Shown here piece by piece: positions 17,061-26,397 of a stretch of DNA of 64,000 nt. Under the pieces are notes generated by a model. That model made no database searches. It was not told the origin of the DNA and saw only the letters and a list, made by a program, of their open reading frames with translations. The stretch covers positions 123,863-187,862 of the forward strand of contig JACKPV010000035.1 in assembly GCA_024233305.1 (NCBI GenBank), in the 5' to 3' direction. The position numbers and the translations under genes are program-made. Numbering within the stretch: the stretch's first letter is position 1; every line of letters starts with the position of its first letter. This stretch comes from Verrucomicrobiales bacterium (GTDB lineage: Bacteria; Verrucomicrobiota; Verrucomicrobiia; Limisphaerales; J093).

Positions 17061-18383
17061 CTACTCGCTGCCTCGCAGTGGTTTTTCCCGGGGTTGTGAA
17101 TCGCCGTCGGGGGGTTCGCCTTCCTCGCCGTTGTACCGCCACTCGCCGGGCTCGAGGAGGAGGGTGAGGCCGTCGATGTCCTTTTCGACCCGGCCGATCA
17201 AACCGCCGTTGAGCCAGTCGAGGCTGCGGTTACGCTTCGAGTATTTGTAACCCTTGATCCGGACGTTGAGGGAGACAGACTCCGTCGGGACGCCGCGGAA
17301 CGTGAACTGTCCGTCGGGTTCGAGCAGCGCCTCGGCGTGGTCCCAGGCCTGCTCGCGGCTGAGGAGCACGCGGGTGTTGGTCGGGACTGGCTGGCCGTCC
17401 GACAGGACCACGCGCCCGGTTACGCGATGGCCGGGTTGCACCGCGAGTTCGCCCAGGTCGGCGGCGCCGCCCGTCTTGCCACTTGCGAACAGGCGCGGGG
17501 GCAGGGCGCCGCGGTCGCCGAGGGAGTCCATCTTCGCGTAGAGCACATACTCCCGGTCCGCGGGCAGGTTGGGGATGCTGAATCGACCGTCCTCGTCGGT
17601 GGCGAGTTCATCACAGCGAAAGAAGTTGCCGGCCATCCGGTCGGCGGTGACGGCGCCCATGATGGCTCCCGCCAGCGGTTGCCCGTCCCGGACCAGCCGT
17701 CCGGTAAGCAGCACGCCTGCCTCCATCCGCACGAGGTGGTCCGCGCCGGGTTCGAGGGAGGTCCAGCGTTTGGCCAGGCCGCGCGCTTCGACCACGGCGT
17801 GCACCCGCGCGACGCCGTTGGTGCAGAACAGCCAGAATCGGCCGTGTTCATCGGTCACCGCCAACGGATCCACGAAGGCGTCGGTGCCGCCCCATTGGGT
17901 GCCCATTCCGCGCGAGACACCTTCCGGGCTGATGGTCGCGCCGGGGACCGCCTGCCCTTCCGGGTCGAGCACCATGCCGCTGATGCGCGTCGGGGAGGCG
18001 AGTTTCGCGGGATTGAGCCGGGCCAGGGTGACGGTGACTTCCCCGGCGGCGGGGTCCGTCTTGGGCACGTAGAGGCTCTCGTGTTCCGCGGCGACGACGA
18101 GCAGGCGATAAAGAAGGTCGGGATCAAGCGCGGGAATCTCGAATTTGCCGGTGGCATCCGTCTGCGCCTTCCGTCCGCAATCGGCATAGCAGGACGGACA
18201 GAGAATTCCCGGGCCCACCTTCGGACCCGCGGTGTAGATGAACACCGTGGCCTTGGCGACGGGCGAACGGTCGGCGTGCAGCACGCGGCCCGCCAGGTTG
18301 GGACGGGCGGCTTCGGCAGCGGACGCGACGCCCGGGACGGTGATCAGGAGCGTCAGGCAGGCAATCAAGGAAGGGGTTCGCAT
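17061..18383 (-). CDS. Secreted carboxypeptidase-regulatory-like domain protein
   Basis: 440 residues with a signal peptide (LIACLTLLITVPGVASAAE). The mature protein is a string of beta-sandwich carboxypeptidase-regulatory-like modules: LAGRVLHADRSPVAKATVFIY, ISGMVLDPEGQAVPGATISPEGV, TGRLVRDGQPLAGAIMGAV and VTGRVVLSDGQPVPTNTRVLL. Each is followed by a TDxxGxFxIxxLP-type strand. A CPSCYADC cluster in the first module may hold a disulfide or a metal. There are no catalytic residues; a structural or binding role at the cell surface is inferred. The modules resemble those in the BlaR1-type receptor just upstream on the same strand, so the two may be functionally linked. Confidence 0.75.
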   Translation of the reverse strand: MRTPSLIACLTLLITVPGVASAAEAARPNLAGRVLHADRSPVAKATVFIYTAGPKVGPGILCPSCYADCGRKAQTDATGKFEIPALDPDLLYRLLVVAAEHESLYVPKTDPAAGEVTVTLARLNPAKLASPTRISGMVLDPEGQAVPGATISPEGVSRGMGTQWGGTDAFVDPLAVTDEHGRFWLFCTNGVARVHAVVEARGLAKRWTSLEPGADHLVRMEAGVLLTGRLVRDGQPLAGAIMGAVTADRMAGNFFRCDELATDEDGRFSIPNLPADREYVLYAKMDSLGDRGALPPRLFASGKTGGAADLGELAVQPGHRVTGRVVLSDGQPVPTNTRVLLSREQAWDHAEALLEPDGQFTFRGVPTESVSLNVRIKGYKYSKRNRSLDWLNGGLIGRVEKDIDGLTLLLEPGEWRYNGEEGEPPDGDSQPREKPLRGSE

Positions 18384-18546
18384 GGGATTCCTTTGGTTTG
18401 AATGAACCGGGGGTTCGGAAGGCGCGCAAGACGGTGGCGCGGATGGTTTGCCGCGGGAAGATCGGGTTTGCCGCGCGCGCGGAACGTGTTCGGGGTCGGC
18501 GTGGTTCGCGGCGGGCCGTCCGGGGGCGTTGCGGTCGGGAGGCAGG

Positions 18547-18840
18547 TCATCCGTCGGTTTCGGGGGATGGGGGCTTGGGCGCGGTTGCCTGTTCGAGCAA
18601 CAGGTCGGCGATGTCGACGATCAGGGTCGCGAGGTTCCGCAGCACGACGACGGCCAGGATTCCGACCAGGCTGTAGACGGCGAGCCACGGATGGCCGGTC
18701 ATGAACAGCAGCACGGGGTTGCCGATGGCGCCCAGCACGCCAAGCAGGGCGAGCCATTCGATGGCCACCCGCAGCCCGGCGTGGGTGGAGCGGTTGCGGA
18801 CCTGGTTCCGGTGGGTGCGGAGGATTTCAGTGGTGTTCAT
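18547..18840 (-). CDS. Small two-helix membrane protein of unknown function
   Basis: 97 residues. A charged N-terminus (MNTTEILRTHRNQVRNRS) precedes two hydrophobic segments (about residues 27-48 and 52-84: VAIEWLALLGVLGAIG and LAVYSLVGILAVVVL), then a short Pro-rich tail. I do not recognise a named family. It lies 27 bp downstream of the BlaR1-type receptor gene and in the same direction, so it is probably the third gene of the blaI-blaR1 transcript. Confidence 0.55.
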   Translation of the reverse strand: MNTTEILRTHRNQVRNRSTHAGLRVAIEWLALLGVLGAIGNPVLLFMTGHPWLAVYSLVGILAVVVLRNLATLIVDIADLLLEQATAPKPPSPETDG

Positions 18841-18867
18841 GTGAACAGGAGTTATGAACCACGCCGT

Positions 18868-21800
18868 TCAAGGATGCAACAGCCGTTCAATGGCCGGTTG
18901 CAGGCGTTGAACGGGCAGGTCCCGGTTCACAATCCGTCCGGAGGTGCCCAGCAGCATTATGGTGGGCAGTCGGCTGAGATCCAGATTCGCGATGACTTCG
19001 CCGCGTTGGCCTGCGTCGAGGCAGATCTGAAGCCAGTCACAACCCGCGTCCCGGGTGGCTTTCGCGGCGGCGTCGCGGTCGTCGTCAAGATTGATGCCGA
19101 CGAAGGCCAGCCCGGTCTCGTTTCGCGTTTCGTCGCGCAGCGCCTTGAGTTCGTTCAGTGCTTCGCGGCTGCGGTCGGACCAGGCGGCCCAGAAAATCAG
19201 CACCCGGGCAGTGGCTGGCACGCTGCTCAGTTGGATGGGCTCCCCGGAGAGTGTGGTCCCGTTCAGTTCCACGGGTGCCGCCGCGGTCAAGCCGGGGTCG
19301 GGTTTGAGGGGGACGGCGATGGCTCCCAGGTCCAGCGGGGAATCGCCTTCCGGGATCACGATCTCGCGGGTCAACGAGCCCAACTCCTCCTCGGGACGAC
19401 CGAATGCGGTGGGCTGCGGGTTGGGGTTGGGTTTGGTGAGGTGGATGCGCAGTTCGTAGGTGCCGGGAGTGACGTCCTCGATGCCGAAACTGCCGTCGGC
19501 CTCGAGGTCGAGTTGGTAATTGCGCTCGCGCCGGGCTTTCTCGACTTGGGTGCCCGTGTCGAGGCTCGCTTGGTTCGCCGTCCGGAACGCCTCGAAGGTG
19601 GCGAAGTCCTCCGGGTTGGGCCGGGTGGGCACGGACAACGGCGGGAGCTTGCGAGCCAGAATCTGGTCGTCGTATCGCCAATCCACCGCCAGACCGGCGG
19701 GTTGGGAGATCAGTTGGCCAATCACCCGGCGGCCGTTGAAGGCGTAGGTGACGTGATTGGTTTCACCAGGCCTGACGATCAGCGGCCACTGCCAGGTCTC
19801 GGTGATTGCCCGGCCTCCCATCGGCGCGCTGGCGGACGGTTGCCAGCGCCAGAGCTTGTACTCGCCCGCGGGAACGCCGCTGAAACGGAAGGTCCCGTCG
19901 TCCGCGGTGGTGGCGTTGTAATGGACCTGAAAGCCCAAACCCGGCGACCAGGCGAGGGTGTTGAGCACGACGGGCACCCCCGCCTTCGGTTCGCCGGCCA
20001 CGAACAGGCAGCCTTCAACGGCGCCGTAGGGTTTCAGTCGGACCTCGCTCCGCTTCCGAAGGTCCGTCCACGTGCCATCGAGAAAACCCTCCGCGTGCGT
20101 GATCACGACGGCCGATTCCGCCGGTGACGATGGGAGGGTGACCAGGCCGTCTTCGTCCGCCTCCGCCCTGCCCAGGCGATCCGCGTAGTACTTCCCTGGC
20201 GCCTGCAAATAGAGGCCCATTTCGTTCGGGGACTGTTTGGTCCAGACCTTCGCGCCGGCGGCGGGTTCTCCGCTCGGCAGGGTTACTCGCAGGCGGCTGC
20301 CAAGCGACATCGGCGTGAGCGCGATCCGCAAATCCTGATTCCCCTCATCGAAGTCGAAGACGCGGGTTGTGGTGGCTTCGTAGCCGTCCGCCTGGATCTG
20401 CAGGGAATAGCTCGGGTGGAAGCCGGGCTCGAACCGGCCTTGCTCCAGGACGATCTGGAAGGCGTTTCCGTTCGATTCGACCGGGGTGTCGAACAGAACC
20501 TGGCTGCGGCGGTAGTCGGCCGCCACGCGCCGCAGTTCCACCGGCTCGCCGGTGACGGCATCCACAGCCACGCCCTTGACGGTGATCCGCAGAGCGGCTT
20601 CCGGATTCAGCTCGATTGTGTGCTCGGAAGTACCGGGCGTGGTCCGGAACTTCCGGGCGACGCCCAGGGCCTTGGAGCTAGCCAGCAGAACGACCGGCGC
20701 CGTGGGGGGATTCTCCCAGACCACGCTGCCTTCGGCGTCCGAGGTGCCGGTCCAATCCAGGAGTTGCGCTTCCGTCCGCGCAGAATCGATCCGGAACTCG
20801 ACGCCGGAAAGCGGCTGCCCGGCGGTATCAACGACCCGCAAACGCAGGGGTTGCGCCACTGGCAAGACCAGCCGCACCTCGGGCATGCCGGATGCCACCT
20901 GCGCCACTACGGACACCGTGGCCCGGTCGGGTCGCGAGGCGGTGTAAATCCACTGCCGTGGTGTGCGGTGCGGTCGCTCGAAACGCCCGTCCGGTCCGGT
21001 TGTGGTTTCCGAGACGCGCTCGATGTTGCCGTGCCCATAGCCTTCCTTCAACGTGACGCCACCCAGCGGGTTGCCGTCCTCGTCGACCACGATCCCTCGC
21101 ACCGTCAGTCCGTCGGGCAAGGTCAGCACCGCGTTCTTCTGACGCAGCGCTTCGAGCGAAACCTCGGGATACCCGGCGAAGCCCCAAGCGTCCGGATTGG
21201 TGGCGAACGACGTCCGGGATCCATCCGGACGGATGAGCGTGACTTGCAGGGACTCGAGGTCACCGGGGAAATCCGGGAAGCTCCAACGCCCGTTCGCGTC
21301 CGTGACGGCGGCTGCTCCTGCCTTTGTGAAAAGACCGACGAGGGGGTATTCCTGGACTTGATGGTCCTCGGCTTGTGACAACTGGAATCCGCGAGAGCCG
21401 CTGCCGGCGAGCGCCACCTCGACGTCGGACAACGCGTTGCCTCGCTCATCGAGCACGGCACCGCCAATCGTGATGCCGGATTCCAGCCGCACCGTGACTT
21501 CCGTCGGCAGTCCAGTCAGCACCTCGCCGGACGCCGAGGTCCACATCATCCCGCGATCCGCGAAGCCCGCATGGTGGACGGAGAGAGTCACCGCGGTCAT
21601 GCCCCGGTCCGCTTCCCCGGTTGGTTCGGTGAACTGCAGCACGAACCGGCCGGCATCATCGGTCAAGCGGCGGACGGAAAACGGAGGGATGCCGAGGCCC
21701 AGGGGGCAGGACACTTCGGCCCCGGCGATCGGTTTCTCCGATGCGTCGGCGATCACCCTCACGGTGAGCGATCTCGTCGGCAGTGTGGTTGCGCCGTTGA

Positions 21801-23058
21801 CCGGCAGCGGGTCCGCGCCAATCCGGATCTCTGCGTCTTCGCCGGACTCCTTGCCGAGGGCGTCGTTGGCCTCGGAGTTGGCCGCGGCCGCGGGGCTTGC
21901 CGGCGTCGGGGATTGGGCGTCGGTGAGACAGAGGCAGCCCAGGAGCGTCCCGCACACGATCGCCAGACCGGTCTGATTCCGCGTGGGACGATAGCGGGCG
22001 ATCATGCGCACGCGATGCCGCATCTGGGCGTGATCTTCGAGGATCCCGAGCATCCCAGGCAGGGCGGCGGGACGCGCGACGCCCTGGAGGAGCTTGATGA
22101 TGGTCTCGCCGTACGCGTGCTGTTCGCCGTCGCCAGCGGCGCGCAAAGCAAGGGCGTCGCAGGCGGGTTCGCAATCGGCCCGCATCCGGCGAAACGCGAA
22201 CCAGACGAACGGGTTGAACCAGTGGAGGACCTGCAGCAGGGTGGTCAGCCAGTTCACGGCGATGTCATGCCGCTTGAGGTGGGCAAGCTCGTGCAGGAAG
22301 ACGAAGCGCAGGTCGCGCGCGGCGAACTGGGAGGTGAATCCGGGGGGCAGCAACAGCCGCGGACGCAGCAGACCACAGAGCGCCGGCCCATCCACGGCGG
22401 GCGTTTCCCAGACGCTCAGGCGGCTGTGAACCTGCATTTGCTCACGGGCTGCTTCCAGCAGGTCAAGCGTTGCCGCGTCCTCCAGGCGGCGGGCCTGCCG
22501 CAAGGTCCGGCGGAGTCGCAGCGACACCATTGCGAGACGCCCGGCCAGGACGACCACGCCGGCCAGCCAGACAAGCGCGAGAATCGTCGGCCAATCCGGC
22601 CCGGCCTTGGATGCATCCATTGGCGGCACGAGCAGTGGAGTTTGGCGGACGACCGAAGCCGTGGTCTCGCTTGGGGACGAAGGCCCGGACGTGGCCACAG
22701 CCGCCGGGACCGGGACGAACGCGGGTTCGGTCATCTCGGGACGCGCAGGTGGTTTGTGAGCGGCCAGGGAGTGGGCGGATTGGACCAGGAACGCGACGGG
22801 GGGAACCACGCTGATCCCCGTGGTCTCGGGCGCCGGCCGCCAGCGGGCCCAATTGAACAAGCTGAACCCGCTTTCTGGGAGCACGGGGAGCAGCAGGCGA
22901 ATGGCGACCAGCCACCAGAGGGCATGACGCCAGCGTGGCGAAAGCCGGCGGCGTCCGAGCCATTGGATCAACAGGACCACCCCGACCAGCAGGGCGGCTT
23001 GCGCGCTGCTCTTGAGCAGCCACAGGTGCAACGGGTGCGAATCCAGCCAGGAGTTCAT
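18868..23058 (-). CDS. BlaR1/MecR1-type M56 metallopeptidase receptor with long regulatory-domain tail and redoxin fold
   Basis: 1,396 residues, more than twice a normal BlaR1. The N-terminal part (about 1-380) has transmembrane helices and the M56 zinc peptidase motif HELAHLKRHD near residue 255, plus NPFVWFAFRRMRADCEPACDALAL. Instead of a penicillin-binding sensor domain, about 800 residues of carboxypeptidase-regulatory-like modules follow (ERGNALSDVEVALAG, EDGNPLGGVTLKEG and others). The C-terminal ~140 residues are a thioredoxin-like fold (RVLIFWAAWSDRSREALNELKAL, LPTIMLLGTSGRIVNRD) lacking the CxxC pair. It presumably senses an envelope signal and cleaves the BlaI repressor encoded immediately upstream (2-bp gap). 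The ligand is unknown. Confidence 0.85.
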   Translation of the reverse strand: MNSWLDSHPLHLWLLKSSAQAALLVGVVLLIQWLGRRRLSPRWRHALWWLVAIRLLLPVLPESGFSLFNWARWRPAPETTGISVVPPVAFLVQSAHSLAAHKPPARPEMTEPAFVPVPAAVATSGPSSPSETTASVVRQTPLLVPPMDASKAGPDWPTILALVWLAGVVVLAGRLAMVSLRLRRTLRQARRLEDAATLDLLEAAREQMQVHSRLSVWETPAVDGPALCGLLRPRLLLPPGFTSQFAARDLRFVFLHELAHLKRHDIAVNWLTTLLQVLHWFNPFVWFAFRRMRADCEPACDALALRAAGDGEQHAYGETIIKLLQGVARPAALPGMLGILEDHAQMRHRVRMIARYRPTRNQTGLAIVCGTLLGCLCLTDAQSPTPASPAAAANSEANDALGKESGEDAEIRIGADPLPVNGATTLPTRSLTVRVIADASEKPIAGAEVSCPLGLGIPPFSVRRLTDDAGRFVLQFTEPTGEADRGMTAVTLSVHHAGFADRGMMWTSASGEVLTGLPTEVTVRLESGITIGGAVLDERGNALSDVEVALAGSGSRGFQLSQAEDHQVQEYPLVGLFTKAGAAAVTDANGRWSFPDFPGDLESLQVTLIRPDGSRTSFATNPDAWGFAGYPEVSLEALRQKNAVLTLPDGLTVRGIVVDEDGNPLGGVTLKEGYGHGNIERVSETTTGPDGRFERPHRTPRQWIYTASRPDRATVSVVAQVASGMPEVRLVLPVAQPLRLRVVDTAGQPLSGVEFRIDSARTEAQLLDWTGTSDAEGSVVWENPPTAPVVLLASSKALGVARKFRTTPGTSEHTIELNPEAALRITVKGVAVDAVTGEPVELRRVAADYRRSQVLFDTPVESNGNAFQIVLEQGRFEPGFHPSYSLQIQADGYEATTTRVFDFDEGNQDLRIALTPMSLGSRLRVTLPSGEPAAGAKVWTKQSPNEMGLYLQAPGKYYADRLGRAEADEDGLVTLPSSPAESAVVITHAEGFLDGTWTDLRKRSEVRLKPYGAVEGCLFVAGEPKAGVPVVLNTLAWSPGLGFQVHYNATTADDGTFRFSGVPAGEYKLWRWQPSASAPMGGRAITETWQWPLIVRPGETNHVTYAFNGRRVIGQLISQPAGLAVDWRYDDQILARKLPPLSVPTRPNPEDFATFEAFRTANQASLDTGTQVEKARRERNYQLDLEADGSFGIEDVTPGTYELRIHLTKPNPNPQPTAFGRPEEELGSLTREIVIPEGDSPLDLGAIAVPLKPDPGLTAAAPVELNGTTLSGEPIQLSSVPATARVLIFWAAWSDRSREALNELKALRDETRNETGLAFVGINLDDDRDAAAKATRDAGCDWLQICLDAGQRGEVIANLDLSRLPTIMLLGTSGRIVNRDLPVQRLQPAIERLLHP

Positions 23059-23060
23059 GT

Positions 23061-23438
23061 TCAGGGCTCCTTTCCGTCCAGAATTCGTTTCAACGTTTCA
23101 ATCTCCTGTGGCCGCAGGTTTCGATGGCGCACGAAATGAGCCAGCATCGGGGCCAACGACCCCTCGAACACGCGGTCGAGAAACGAGTTGGTCGCCTCGG
23201 TCGCACACTCTGCCGCGGACACGCGCGGCGAGTAGCGATAACGCCGGCCCTCCGCCTCGTAGTCCAGAGCTCCCTTTTGCACGAGGCGGGCGAGGAAGGT
23301 GCGGATCGTCTTCGGGTGCCACTTGGGATCCTGCCGGGTCAGGGCGGCAATGACCCCGGCGGCCGTGATCGGGTGCGAGGCCCAAACCACCCGCATGACC
23401 TCCCATTCGGCTTCGCTGATACGCGGTGACGTGTTCAT
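23061..23438 (-). CDS. BlaI/MecI/CopY-family transcriptional repressor
   Basis: 125 residues from the ATG at 23438. It shows the winged-helix pattern of penicillinase repressors: RISEAEWEVMRVVWASHPITAAGVIAAL, the recognition region HPKTIRTFLARLVQKGAL and the wing EAEGRRYRYSPRV. The last 40 residues form the dimerisation and cleavage region. It would repress its own operon until the M56 receptor encoded next to it is activated. Two TACA...TGTA-type sites lie just upstream. A longer in-frame start at 23498 exists but would overlap the operator, so the shorter start is preferred. Confidence 0.92.
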   Translation of the reverse strand: MNTSPRISEAEWEVMRVVWASHPITAAGVIAALTRQDPKWHPKTIRTFLARLVQKGALDYEAEGRRYRYSPRVSAAECATEATNSFLDRVFEGSLAPMLAHFVRHRNLRPQEIETLKRILDGKEP

Positions 23439-23449
23439 GACGGTTTGCC

Positions 23450-23483
23450 TACACTTGTAAGTGCCGTTAGGACTACGCGTGTA
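23450..23483 (-). promoter_or_regulatory. Putative BlaI-type operator pair
   Basis: TACACTTGTA (23450-23459) is a palindrome of the TACA-N2-TGTA type used by BlaI/MecI repressors. TACGCGTGTA (23474-23483) is a one-mismatch copy, 24 bp away centre to centre. Both lie directly upstream of the repressor start, fitting autorepression. Confidence 0.65.
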
Positions 23484-23648
23484 AGCATCATCTGTCAAAC
23501 GGTTTCTTCGGCCTTCTTCGTCGACCGTGGACCGCTGTGGGGTGTGGACGACGCCGGTGAAGGGAGCGCGCCGTCGGGCAATCCGACCGGTGTTCCGGCG
23601 GGGGCGTGTGAAGCGTGTTCGGGGCGCCGGCGCGGCCGCCGGCGAGGC

Positions 23649-26240
23649 TCAGCGAGCGGGGACGTGCCGGAGTTCGATCACGTTGCCGTCCGCGTCGATG
23701 CCAAACTCGTAGCAGCGGTCGCCGAGGTCCACGCGGTCGATGAAGCCCGCGGCATTCCGGCGCAGCCGGGCGAACCGGATCACCTGTCGGCAGGCATCGT
23801 CGGTCTCGTAGAACTTCATCTTGTCGAGACCGAGCGACCAGATCTCCAGGAAGAACAGGACCTCGGAGAGGTTGCTGCGGTAGCCGCGTTGCCAGCGGTC
23901 GATGGCGACCTCGAGCCGGCCTTCGGTGCTGTTCCAGAACTGGTTGCCCTGGGTGGCAAGGCTTTCCTGTGGGGCGTCGTAGAACCAGGGGATGTTCCCG
24001 CGCATGAAGCCGAAACGGCTCCAGCCGAGCCCCGGTTCCTCCGCCCAATAGCGTTTCCAGGCCGCGTCCCAGGTGTCGGCTGCACCGTCCCACAGACCGC
24101 GTTCGCGGAAATGGCGGCGCGTCAACTCGCGGCTGAACCAGCCGGTTTCCGGGTCGGCCTGCATGTCGGGTCCGCCCGCCCGCACGAGGACTTGTCCCCA
24201 GCGTCGGTGGCGTTCGGGAAATCGACGCACATAAGCGTCGAGGTCATGGCAGGCCTCGTGGTGGACGACGGTCATGAACCAGTTCTCGCTGCCGCGGTCG
24301 CCGATGATCGCGCGGGCATCCGGGCCGAAGCCGTATTCGCCGCGGGCTTCGGGCGAGCCGTTGAAAGTGTTCTTGAGGTGTCCGCGCACGAGGAAGCCGC
24401 GCCCGCCGCCCAGCCAGTCATTGGCGGTGATGCCGGTGCCGGGATAGACCTCGCGCGGGATGGTGCGCAGCCATTGGTGGATGGCCTCGGCGCCGCGGGG
24501 GTTTTGCGCGTTGTCGGCGTAGAGCAGGCCATCCTCCTCGAGCAACCTTCGGTAGCCACCGCTGAACCCGGCGGCTTCCGCCAGGGCGCGGCGGTGTTCG
24601 GGGTTCAAGTAGTCGGCGACCAGCGTCGTGAGCCAGACCTGGACCGCGAGCGAGGGGATTCCGGGCCGGGCTTCGGGGTCGTGGGGTTGATGGCGAAAAT
24701 AGACCGGGAAGCGACGGATCAGCTCGAGCAGGCCGCGCGTGATTTCCCGGATCTGTGACGGGGTCGCGAAGGACGTGACGTAATCGCAAAGCGCGCCTTG
24801 CAGGGTCTGCATCCGGTCGCGGGCGGCGGCGTGGGCGGGATCGGCGAGGAAGGCGCCCAAGTCGTCGGGGTGCGCGGCGATCAGGCGGGTGATTGCCGCG
24901 AGATAGCCCCGGCCGCTTTCGCCGAAGGCCAGCCGGATCGGGCCGCGCCGTTCCCCGCCCATCACCATGTCGATGACGCCGTCGCCATTGAAATCCGCGA
25001 AGTCCACGAGCGGGCCATCGGTCAGCGCGTGCAGATCGGGGGTGATGAAGCCGGGGCCGGTCACGCTGAACCGACCGGGCGGCTGCACGCGAGGGGCGGT
25101 CCTTGAACCGACGTTGAGGCGGAAGTTGAGCGTGCCCCAGTTGTAGGAATCCACAAGGTCGGGCCGCCCGTCCTGGTTCAGGTCCGCCACGCGGACGTTC
25201 AGGTTGTAGGATCCCTCGATGGTCTGACCCGCGGTGTCGAGGGCGCGACGCGGGAGTTTGAAGGCGGGCGCTTCCGGCGAGCCGGTGTTGAGCGCGAGCA
25301 AAACCTCGCCCGAGAACGTCCCGGTGATCAAGTCGGGGAAAGTGTCGCCGTTCCAGTCCGCGAACTCCGCCCGGACGTCCGGCACGACGAATTCTGCGCC
25401 ATCGGCGGCCTTCAGGAGCACCGGTTCGCCGAGGCGCGGGCGGCTCCCATCGAGGCCGAGGTGGCGTGCCCAGCGTACCCGGCGATCTTCGCCCACCGCC
25501 ACCAGGTCGGAGCGTCCGTCCCGGTCGAGGTCCACGATGCTGATGCTCACCCGGCCCGGGCCGGCGCGCAGGGGGTGGCCGCCGGCTTCGATGATCTCGC
25601 CGGAAGCGAACACCGCCTGCTGCGGGGCGCCGATATTGCGCAGGAGGGTGACGCCGCCGCCGGCGCCGACGAGCACATCAATGCGCCCATCCGCGTCCCA
25701 ATCCACCGCGCGCGGCACGGCCGCCGTCGGGAAGTTCAGCGGTTTGCCGCCGGCTTGCACCTCCGCGAGTTCGACGAAACTGGTGGTCGACCAGCCGTCC
25801 GCGGGTTGGATGACTTGGATGCGCATGGTGGCCCGGCTCGCGGCGCCACGGCGGTCGGCGAGCGTGAAGGCGAACTGATCGTCGCCGACAAAGCCCGCGG
25901 CCGGAGTGTAGTCGAACGTGCCGTCGTCATTGGAAACCAGGCGTCCATGTTGGGGCTGGCGGAAGGAGGCCAAGGTGACCGGATCGTTTTCGACGTCGTA
26001 GACTCCAAGCAGCACGCTCGGGGTGCGGGACGTCATCCCGGCCTCGAGGATGACCTGCCGATCGGGCGCGCGTGGAGGGAGGTTGGGAAAAGGGTCGGCC
26101 AACCACCGCGTGGAGACGCTTTCTGCCGCCGGTTCGGGGGTTTCGGTGGAACGTCCGGGGGCAGGGAGAAACACGGTGGCGAGCAGCGGGAGGAGGAGGA
26201 TTCGCATCGGGGTGGGGGTGGTTGGCATCGCGCGTTTCAT
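23649..26240 (-). CDS. Secreted FG-GAP/VCBS repeat protein with HExxH metallopeptidase-like domain
   Basis: 863 residues. The start at 26240 yields a signal peptide (MRILLLPLLATVFLPAPGRS). There is a cadherin-like or tandem-95 module (VENDPVTLASFRQPQHGRL...GDDQFAFTLADRRGA). Integrin-type FG-GAP/VCBS repeats with Ca-binding D-x-D-x-D loops follow (DWDADGRIDVLVG, DLDRDGRSDLVAVG, DLNQDGRPDLVD, DFNGDGVIDMVMG). The C-terminal ~400 residues hold a HEACHDLDAY motif near residue 660, an HExxH zinc-protease signature with a following Asp. Extracellular proteolysis is inferred. I do not recognise a named peptidase family, so the catalytic role is a hypothesis from the motif. Confidence 0.7.
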   Translation of the reverse strand: MKRAMPTTPTPMRILLLPLLATVFLPAPGRSTETPEPAAESVSTRWLADPFPNLPPRAPDRQVILEAGMTSRTPSVLLGVYDVENDPVTLASFRQPQHGRLVSNDDGTFDYTPAAGFVGDDQFAFTLADRRGAASRATMRIQVIQPADGWSTTSFVELAEVQAGGKPLNFPTAAVPRAVDWDADGRIDVLVGAGGGVTLLRNIGAPQQAVFASGEIIEAGGHPLRAGPGRVSISIVDLDRDGRSDLVAVGEDRRVRWARHLGLDGSRPRLGEPVLLKAADGAEFVVPDVRAEFADWNGDTFPDLITGTFSGEVLLALNTGSPEAPAFKLPRRALDTAGQTIEGSYNLNVRVADLNQDGRPDLVDSYNWGTLNFRLNVGSRTAPRVQPPGRFSVTGPGFITPDLHALTDGPLVDFADFNGDGVIDMVMGGERRGPIRLAFGESGRGYLAAITRLIAAHPDDLGAFLADPAHAAARDRMQTLQGALCDYVTSFATPSQIREITRGLLELIRRFPVYFRHQPHDPEARPGIPSLAVQVWLTTLVADYLNPEHRRALAEAAGFSGGYRRLLEEDGLLYADNAQNPRGAEAIHQWLRTIPREVYPGTGITANDWLGGGRGFLVRGHLKNTFNGSPEARGEYGFGPDARAIIGDRGSENWFMTVVHHEACHDLDAYVRRFPERHRRWGQVLVRAGGPDMQADPETGWFSRELTRRHFRERGLWDGAADTWDAAWKRYWAEEPGLGWSRFGFMRGNIPWFYDAPQESLATQGNQFWNSTEGRLEVAIDRWQRGYRSNLSEVLFFLEIWSLGLDKMKFYETDDACRQVIRFARLRRNAAGFIDRVDLGDRCYEFGIDADGNVIELRHVPAR

Positions 26241-26397
26241 CGGGGTGCGGGGTGGATGGGAACCGTCCTGGTCTTTTCGGGTCTGCTCGGTGGCCATGAA
26301 CCTGGGGCCGCAGGGGGGGGCAGGCCTCACGGGTGGCGGAGCGGGCGCCGCCAACCGATGCCGGACTGAACCCGTCACCCCGTTCATTCCGATGGGG

